10,422 nt of DNA from Spirochaetales bacterium (lineage in GTDB: Bacteria > Spirochaetota > Spirochaetia > ARS1246): contig JABGPX010000442.1 in NCBI GenBank assembly GCA_018644745.1, forward strand, positions 1 to 10,422. The letters are read 5' to 3'. The notes below the pieces were generated by a model that saw nothing but the letters and a program-made list of their open reading frames with translations, was not told the origin of the DNA and ran no database searches. Position numbers and translations under genes: made by a program. This document shows positions 6,899 through 10,422 of the stretch, one piece after another (positions within the stretch are counted from its first letter, which is position 1; each line of letters opens with the position of its first letter).

Positions 6899-6959
6899 TA
6901 ATTAACAAAACCGATTGGAATGAGAATGGTAAGGTTCTTTACGAGGTTTTCTGTTTGTA

Positions 6960-8051
6960 CTACGTGCATTTCCGCCCCAGGACTCTGCTTATTACAGGCG
7001 TTAGGTTTTTCGCGAAACACCAGAAACCAAAATCATTGAGATGAACCCCGTCGACCGTTCCTTCCTCTCCGGCATCACCGAGCAGGTCTCTTCCATCTTT
7101 AAAAAAGATGCGAGTATCTCCTTCCTTCTTTTCCTGTTCTACCAGATTATTCAGAAATTCCGCGCGCCATGCCCGTTCTTTCGCTGTGTTTGAAAAATAA
7201 TCCTTAACAAAGGCAGTGCATGATAGCAGCAGGATAGGTATTTCAGGGTACCGATCTCGGATGATATGAAAAAAGGCCGGTACGTTTTCCCGTAATTCAA
7301 CATCACTGCAGTTGCCGTCACAATCGATGATAATTGCGAGAGGGTCTGCGATTGCGCAAATAGACGCGGCTACTGCAGGTTCCGCCTTGCCGCTTCCGGA
7401 AAAACCGAGGTTTATAAATGGCAGGTCTAGCTTGCGGGAGAGAATGTTTGTCGTACTTATTCCCGGGCGGGATGCGCACCCTCCCTGGGTGATAGAAGTG
7501 CCGTAGAATATCACCGGCCGGTCCGAGGAAAAACCTTGCGTAGTTCTTATTACGGAGTCCTTCTCTAAGCCGACGAGAACTCGTTCGACTCCGTTATACA
7601 AAGGAAAGTTAAGAGTAATTTCTTTTTCTCCTGTGCCAGGATAATTGAAAAACTCGGCGGTATACTCCGACCTACTTAAATCAAATATTGCAGCACCGGC
7701 AAACCGCTTATCGATATAACAATCGAACCCGGATTGCCCTGTCGCCGGCATGTGGACCATATTTGAAATAGAGGATAGGGTAACCTTAACCGCACAGGTG
7801 TCCGAATTAGTTCTAAATTTGATCTGACCACCGGAAGTGTTCCACGCAAGAACATCAACAGACTCCGGCAGTTTTTCTTTTGGCTCGAGCGGTAAGCGCC
7901 TATATACAGCATCTGTTTCATAAAACGGAAATCCGTAAATCGTAAATGGAGATTCGGAGGGACTAAACCAGGCAAGACCGCTGTCATCTACTGATACTGG
8001 TCTCAAGTTGGTGTCATAGTCCGCCGCATTTACAGTCTTCTTTTTTTTCAC
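6960..8051 (-). CDS. SGNH/GDSL-family hydrolase with N-terminal beta domain (putative carbohydrate esterase)
   Basis: A 363-residue two-domain protein. Residues 1 to about 165 form a beta-rich domain containing SNMVHMPATGQSGFDCY (97-112), which matches the GxDLY-type N-terminal domain found before this class of SGNH hydrolase. The catalytic domain follows with block I GTSITQG (Ser186), block II NLGFSGSG (Gly216), block III DCDGNC (Asn247) and block V DGVHLND (Asp334, His337), so the catalytic set is complete. Such proteins are usually esterases that remove acyl groups from sugars or glycoconjugates. No signal peptide is seen. The start is GTG at 8049-8051 with AGGAG five bases upstream. It lies only 26 bp after the RelE-type toxin stop, so it can be read through from the toxin-antitoxin promoter, an odd partnership. 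It converges on ald, and no good terminator is visible in the 61-bp gap between them. Confidence 0.88.
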   Translation of the reverse strand: MKKKKTVNAADYDTNLRPVSVDDSGLAWFSPSESPFTIYGFPFYETDAVYRRLPLEPKEKLPESVDVLAWNTSGGQIKFRTNSDTCAVKVTLSSISNMVHMPATGQSGFDCYIDKRFAGAAIFDLSRSEYTAEFFNYPGTGEKEITLNFPLYNGVERVLVGLEKDSVIRTTQGFSSDRPVIFYGTSITQGGCASRPGISTTNILSRKLDLPFINLGFSGSGKAEPAVAASICAIADPLAIIIDCDGNCSDVELRENVPAFFHIIRDRYPEIPILLLSCTAFVKDYFSNTAKERAWRAEFLNNLVEQEKKEGDTRIFFKDGRDLLGDAGEEGTVDGVHLNDFGFWCFAKNLTPVISRVLGRKCT

Positions 8052-8077
8052 CTTGGCTCCTTATCATGTGTGGTAAT

Positions 8078-8350
8078 CTAGTAAACTCGGTCATGCGACC
8101 CAACATCAACGGGCACGATCATGTCCTCCCTGATAATCAGCTCAAGGGTGATTCGGTAGCTTATATTGATTGAAACTGAATACAGCTGGTCGAGCGATCC
8201 GGACAGCTTGTGGAGTCTTAGCGACGGGTGTGATGGATTGACTTCGAGTAAACGGAGCGTTTTCTTGTATTGCCCGAGTAAGTACGGATGCTTCTTGATG
8301 AACTTACGAGCTCTTCGGATATAGGACTCAGTATAAATTATCTTAGGCAC
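8078..8350 (-). CDS. RelE/ParE-superfamily toxin of a type II toxin-antitoxin pair
   Basis: A 90-residue basic protein of typical RelE-type length. Family traits: an N-terminal strand, then a Lys/Arg-rich helix (YIRRARKFIKKHP), then HPSLRLHKLSGSLDQLYSVS and SYRITLEL, and the C-terminal VDVGSHDRVY in which His86 matches the conserved G-x-H-D-x-V-Y ending of this group of mRNA interferases. The start is GTG at 8348-8350, inside the end of the antitoxin gene, giving an 8-base overlap and likely translational coupling. These toxins cleave mRNA at the ribosome and are held in check by the antitoxin. The C-terminus is intact, so it is probably active. Confidence 0.87.
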   Translation of the reverse strand: MPKIIYTESYIRRARKFIKKHPYLLGQYKKTLRLLEVNPSHPSLRLHKLSGSLDQLYSVSINISYRITLELIIREDMIVPVDVGSHDRVY

Positions 8351-8600
8351 GGGTCAGCCGCATGATGTGATCCGCCACCGACTCCTCTATCGTTTTTCCT
8401 GACGCCAGGTCGCGTTCAGTTTCCGCTAAAGCGGCCTCTAATTCGCATTCTCGAAGGTGATTATACTTTTCAATAGAGACAACCACATATCGATGTTTGC
8501 CTCGAACCGAAATAATTGCTTCCTCGCCGGCGGAGGTAACCTCTTCGAGCCGTGAAACGCCTTTTACCTTGAGCTCATTTGCCGTAATTACATTTCCCAT
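8343..8600 (-). CDS. Phd/YefM-family antitoxin
   Basis: An 85-residue antitoxin. The N-terminal half (MGNVITANELKVKGVSRL, then EAIISVRGKHRYVVVSIEKY) is the Phd/YefM DNA-binding and dimerisation domain; the acidic helical tail (ECELEAALAETERDLASGK) should wrap the toxin. The ATG at 8598-8600 is chosen because GGAGG stands four bases upstream; the frame is open 30 codons further up, but that would run through the promoter and operators. It overlaps the RelE-type toxin gene by 8 bases in the standard antitoxin-first order. It very likely represses its own operon through the two palindromes upstream. Confidence 0.88.
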   Translation of the reverse strand: MGNVITANELKVKGVSRLEEVTSAGEEAIISVRGKHRYVVVSIEKYNHLRECELEAALAETERDLASGKTIEESVADHIMRLTRA

Positions 8601-8615
8601 AGTGCCTCCATTTAA

Positions 8616-8644
8616 ATAGTACGATAAACAGTGTTGTTTATCAA
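8616..8644 (-). promoter_or_regulatory. Promoter of the antitoxin-toxin operon
   Basis: On the minus strand TTGATA (8639-8644) and TACTAT (8616-8621) are separated by exactly 17 bases, an ideal sigma-70 spacing with a 5/6 match at -35 and 4/6 at -10. The first palindromic operator sits in the spacer and overlaps the -35 box, so antitoxin binding would shut the promoter. Confidence 0.6.
8623..8642. promoter_or_regulatory. Operator palindrome 1 of the toxin-antitoxin operon
   Basis: GATAAACA-GTGT-TGTTTATC is a perfect inverted repeat with 8-bp arms and a 4-bp centre, placed between the -35 and -10 boxes. It is the expected kind of binding site for a Phd/YefM antitoxin dimer or the toxin-antitoxin complex. 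Confidence 0.65.
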
Positions 8645-8659
8645 CTCGTATTAGGTCGA

Positions 8660-8675
8660 TATAACATGTGTTATA
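8660..8675. promoter_or_regulatory. Operator palindrome 2 of the toxin-antitoxin operon
   Basis: TATAACA-TG-TGTTATA is a perfect inverted repeat with 7-bp arms, centred 35 bp upstream of the first palindrome. Both share an ACA-n-TGT core but with different centres. Two tandem sites would allow cooperative repression dependent on toxin:antitoxin ratio, as known for other type II systems. Confidence 0.55.
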
Positions 8676-8705
8676 GGAGGCAGTTATCAAGGCATTTACC
8701 TGCTG

Positions 8706-8909
8706 CTAAATCGCAAACTGATATACTTCGCCTTCTATCGTAAACTCCGCATCCATCACCCTTGGCCAAAGTGGACCGACGAGGCCGGCTTCCCAACCGG
8801 CGAGCGCGCCGCCCGGACAGGGGTAATTTTCATGTTCCGGGATTATTACTGAAGCTCGCAGCTGAGACAACGACCGGCTATTGTTCCTAATCGTAAAAAG
8901 CGAATTAGA
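8706..8909 (-). pseudogene. galM / aldose 1-epimerase gene fragment
   Basis: A minus-strand frame open from 8909 to a TAG at 8706-8708 encodes about 67 residues with no start codon of its own and no ribosome site, but with coherent protein-like sequence. The part GLVGPLWPRVMDAEFTIEGE then VYQFAI lines up with the N-terminal core of aldose 1-epimerases (G-R-x-x-N-R-I-x-x-G-x-F-T-L-D-G-x-x-Y-Q-L-x-I-N). The stop falls where those enzymes have the Asn of IN-x-G-x-N-x-L-H-G, and the codons after it read Q-Q-V-N-A-L, still alignable. Homology then ends at about 8690, at the toxin-antitoxin upstream region. The remaining roughly 250 residues of a mutarotase are absent. It is best read as a relic of a sugar-metabolism gene cut by arrival of the toxin-antitoxin module or by deletion. 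The alignment is from memory. Confidence 0.5.
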
Positions 8910-8914
8910 TTATT

Positions 8915-8929
8915 AGATACCTGGTATCT
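8915..8929. repeat. Perfect palindrome after the MNT gene
   Basis: AGATACC-T-GGTATCT has 7-bp perfect arms around a single base and begins at the stop codon of the nucleotidyltransferase gene. The one-base centre and lack of a T run make it a poor terminator, so a protein-binding or recombination site at the edge of the HEPN-MNT module is as likely. Confidence 0.35.
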
Positions 8930-9279
8930 TACGACAAAGTCCGGCCTCGCTTGTCTATCCGTTTCTTCAGATGCGGAGGAAGATAATCATATTCGACGAT
9001 ATCGATCTTGAAAGGGCTTTTTTCGCCAATTCCCTGTGCTATGCGCCAATCCCCTCCCCAGACCGCAAGGTCTATGTCAAACTTTTCATCGCGCACACTG
9101 TTTTCCGCGAGAGAGCCGAATAGGACCACTTTTTCTACTCCGGCTTCTTGTACCAAGCTAACAGCGATTCGTTTTGCTTCCCTTATTGCTTCCTTTGCTC
9201 GTTTTCCTATTCGTTTTTTTTCCGCTTCGTTTTGCTTTCTCCAAAACGAAGCATAGGATTCAGCATCAAAGCCACTCAT
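8929..9279 (-). CDS. MNT-type minimal nucleotidyltransferase (MntA-like antitoxin)
   Basis: A 116-residue protein of the polymerase-beta minimal nucleotidyltransferase family. After a charged N-terminal helix comes VEKVVLFGSLAENSVRDEKF, then DIDLAV: the GS...DxD signature with Ser56, Asp68 and Asp70, and a third carboxylate Asp93 in KIDIVE. The loop between GS and DxD has 11 residues, one more than the usual ten. In HEPN-MNT pairs the MNT partner adenylylates (AMPylates) the HEPN ribonuclease and so neutralises it; the intact metal-binding triad is consistent with that. The ATG overlaps the TGA of the HEPN gene (ATGA), so the two are translationally coupled with toxin first. Confidence 0.88.
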   Translation of the reverse strand: MSGFDAESYASFWRKQNEAEKKRIGKRAKEAIREAKRIAVSLVQEAGVEKVVLFGSLAENSVRDEKFDIDLAVWGGDWRIAQGIGEKSPFKIDIVEYDYLPPHLKKRIDKRGRTLS

Positions 9280-9767
9280 AAAAGTTCCGCCGTTTTCCTA
9301 AGCTTATTGCAATAGTCTTGATGAAGTGATGGAAAGACATCCAGAATCTCTTCAAGTTGCCGCTGGATTTCAATCATCCTATCAGGATTTAGATCCTCAC
9401 CATACATGTTGCGAAATTTATGCCGGAAACGAAGAAGCTCCAATACTTTATTCTTAACACTCCTGTCCTGTAAAAAAGCAGGGCGAACACCGGGAATGTT
9501 GAGCGCCATTTTTTCCACAAGGTTTTTGTGCCATGAGTCCTTGGGTAGGCTATTCTCAAAAAATTTCGATATTCGAAGGAAATAATTTTCGATTACTCCG
9601 TAGATCGTATGAATAGTGTACGCCAGCGCACCAAAGTCGAGTATGTCGCACGCGCCGGATTCAATTCGGTCCCAAGCTCGAGAGTTGTGAGATTGTATCC
9701 GTTCTATTTCCACCATGTCACCGTTGAGCTCTTCAATGAGTGTAAGGAAGCCTTCGTAGGTTCTCAT
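9276..9767 (-). CDS. HEPN-domain protein, HepT-like ribonuclease toxin
   Basis: A 163-residue all-helical protein. The C-terminal half has LLRFRHKFRNMYGEDL (111-126), the RH-x-x-R-N/H-x-Y element of HepT-like HEPN proteins, which carries the ribonuclease residues. The classic R-x4-6-H spacing would be Arg115 to residue 120, which is Asn here; Arg113/Arg115, His116 and Tyr122 are present. Partnered with the MNT gene by an ATGA overlap, it forms the second toxin-antitoxin module in the block. MNT partners typically add AMP to a Tyr in such a motif, and Tyr122 is the natural candidate. The ribosome site is weak, so translation may be low. Assignment rests on the MNT partner, size and motif; 'nucleotidyltransferase substrate-binding protein' is an older name for the same kind of protein. 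Confidence 0.82.
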   Translation of the reverse strand: MRTYEGFLTLIEELNGDMVEIERIQSHNSRAWDRIESGACDILDFGALAYTIHTIYGVIENYFLRISKFFENSLPKDSWHKNLVEKMALNIPGVRPAFLQDRSVKNKVLELLRFRHKFRNMYGEDLNPDRMIEIQRQLEEILDVFPSLHQDYCNKLRKTAELL

Positions 9768-9812
9768 ACATACAATCTTACGGCATTAGCACGCGACTGA
9801 GCAAGGCGATAG

Positions 9813-9834
9813 CCCTGGTCATCCCCTGGCCATC
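9813..9834. repeat. 11-bp tandem duplication
   Basis: CCCTGGTCATC is followed directly by CCCTGGCCATC, one mismatch, in the 139-bp gap between the HEPN gene and zwf. The right copy then forms a small hairpin with GATGG (CCATC-CCGC-GATGG). It may be operator-like or a simple duplication; no function is claimed. Confidence 0.4.
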
Positions 9835-9906
9835 CCGCGATGGAGGCGGGTTGAAAAGCATTCTTTCCTTTGCTGTTTCATAGCGGTATCTTTTTTTGAA
9901 AGCAGA

Positions 9907-10422
9907 ATGAATACTATAAAACTTGAGAATGCAACTTTAGTGATATTTGGTGCTTCGGGGGATCTCACGAAGCGTAAGTTGATACCAGGCCTTTACTCGT
10001 TGTACCGCAGAAAGCTGCTCCCTCCTGGATTTTCCGTCCTTGGTATCGGCCGAACGGCCCTTGCCGATTCGTCATTCCAGGAGAAGATGGCGGATGCATT
10101 GACGGAATACGGCGATCACGATTCGGAAGACAGCGCGGACTTTACGAGTTTCGTAGGCAGGCTCCACTATCAGGCCATCGACACATCGAATATGAAAGAT
10201 TACGCCAAAATTAAAGCGAAGCTCCAGGAGATCGGCAATTCACCCGAAGGAAAGCAAAACGTCGTGTTCTATCTGTCGACTCCGCCCAGTCTTTTTCATA
10301 AGATCACCGAAGGGTTGAAGTCTCAGGGGTTGAACCGAGACGAGAAAGGGGATAGCTGGAAGCGACTGGTCGTGGAAAAGCCGTTTGGTCGTGATCTGGC
10401 AACTGCGAAAGCGCTGAATGCC
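9907..10422 (+). CDS. zwf: Glucose-6-phosphate 1-dehydrogenase, N-terminal part, cut by window edge
   Basis: 172 residues are visible, the frame running open off the end. The N-terminus has the NADP-binding VIFGASGDLTKRKLIPGLY (Gly15-Asp19 and following), followed by the typical VLGIGRT, then VFYLSTPPSLF and RLVVEKPFGRDLATAKALN, where Lys158 of EKPFG is part of the glucose-6-phosphate site. The enzyme oxidises glucose-6-phosphate to 6-phosphogluconolactone with NADP+, feeding the oxidative pentose phosphate or Entner-Doudoroff route; cytoplasmic. Full family length is about 480-510 residues, so roughly a third is seen. The start ATG has only a weak ribosome site (GAAAG). It is divergent from the HEPN-MNT pair and marks the return to ordinary core metabolism at the right edge of the accessory block. 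Confidence 0.96.
   Translation, partial: MNTIKLENATLVIFGASGDLTKRKLIPGLYSLYRRKLLPPGFSVLGIGRTALADSSFQEKMADALTEYGDHDSEDSADFTSFVGRLHYQAIDTSNMKDYAKIKAKLQEIGNSPEGKQNVVFYLSTPPSLFHKITEGLKSQGLNRDEKGDSWKRLVVEKPFGRDLATAKALNA

Noticed and set aside
6889..6950. Terminator between ald and the SGNH gene (AATCGG/CCGATT and AAAACC/GGTTTT dyads)
   Set aside because: Arms are far apart, stems are weak and no T run follows in either direction, so no terminator can be supported.
8343..8690. Longer antitoxin start 30 codons upstream (8690)
   Set aside because: That extension would cover the promoter and both palindromes and is not antitoxin-like; the ATG at 8598-8600 has GGAGG at ideal spacing.
1..10422. CRISPR array, tRNA or rRNA
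   Set aside because: No regularly spaced repeats with unique spacers and no cloverleaf or rRNA-like stretch was seen on either strand.

Overview
The window looks like a piece of a moderate-GC bacterial chromosome from a saccharolytic, probably anaerobic organism with a Gram-negative type gene repertoire. A spirochaete-like host would fit the mix of a mannosylglycerate-hydrolase-type glycosidase, a GH101-like enzyme, NhaC and a TauE permease. No rRNA, tRNA or lineage marker is present, so this is only a guess. Standard code is used: TGA ends the HEPN gene in a classic ATGA overlap.

Layout. (1) 1-1345, minus strand: the start of a GH101-like glycosidase, preceded by a 5'-truncated glycosidase pseudogene (GH63/mannosylglycerate hydrolase type) in which a conserved Trp codon has become TGA. 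(2) 1346-1797: no convincing gene. It holds a pair of 9-bp direct repeats, an orphan plus-strand terminator and several short dyads, possibly the scar of a mobile element. (3) 1798-6898: a divergent metabolic locus. TauE-type permease, a class-V PLP enzyme and an ArsR-type regulator run leftward; an NhaC-type antiporter and alanine dehydrogenase run rightward. The 120-bp divergent region carries a good leftward promoter overlapped by a dense array of dyads built on the motif TCAATATTyGAAA, spaced 24 bp apart, which suits an ArsR-family operator. (4) 6960-9767, minus strand: an accessory/defence-like block made of an SGNH carbohydrate esterase, a Phd/YefM-RelE toxin-antitoxin pair with two palindromic operators, a galM (aldose 1-epimerase) gene fragment, and a HEPN-MNT pair. 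(5) 9907-end: the start of zwf.

How the genes may work together. The central locus pairs a PLP enzyme related to cysteine desulfurases and cyst(e)ine C-S lyases, but lacking the desulfurase Cys, with alanine dehydrogenase, a family known to exchange pyruvate and alanine, plus two transporters. TauE-family permeases are often sulfite/sulfonate exporters. One hypothesis is an ArsR-controlled route for breaking down a sulfur-containing or other amino compound, with alanine or pyruvate as the hub. The substrate cannot be read from the sequence. The flanks show three carbohydrate-related genes in different states (one open but cut by the window, two decayed) next to two TA modules, a sign of a region under turnover.
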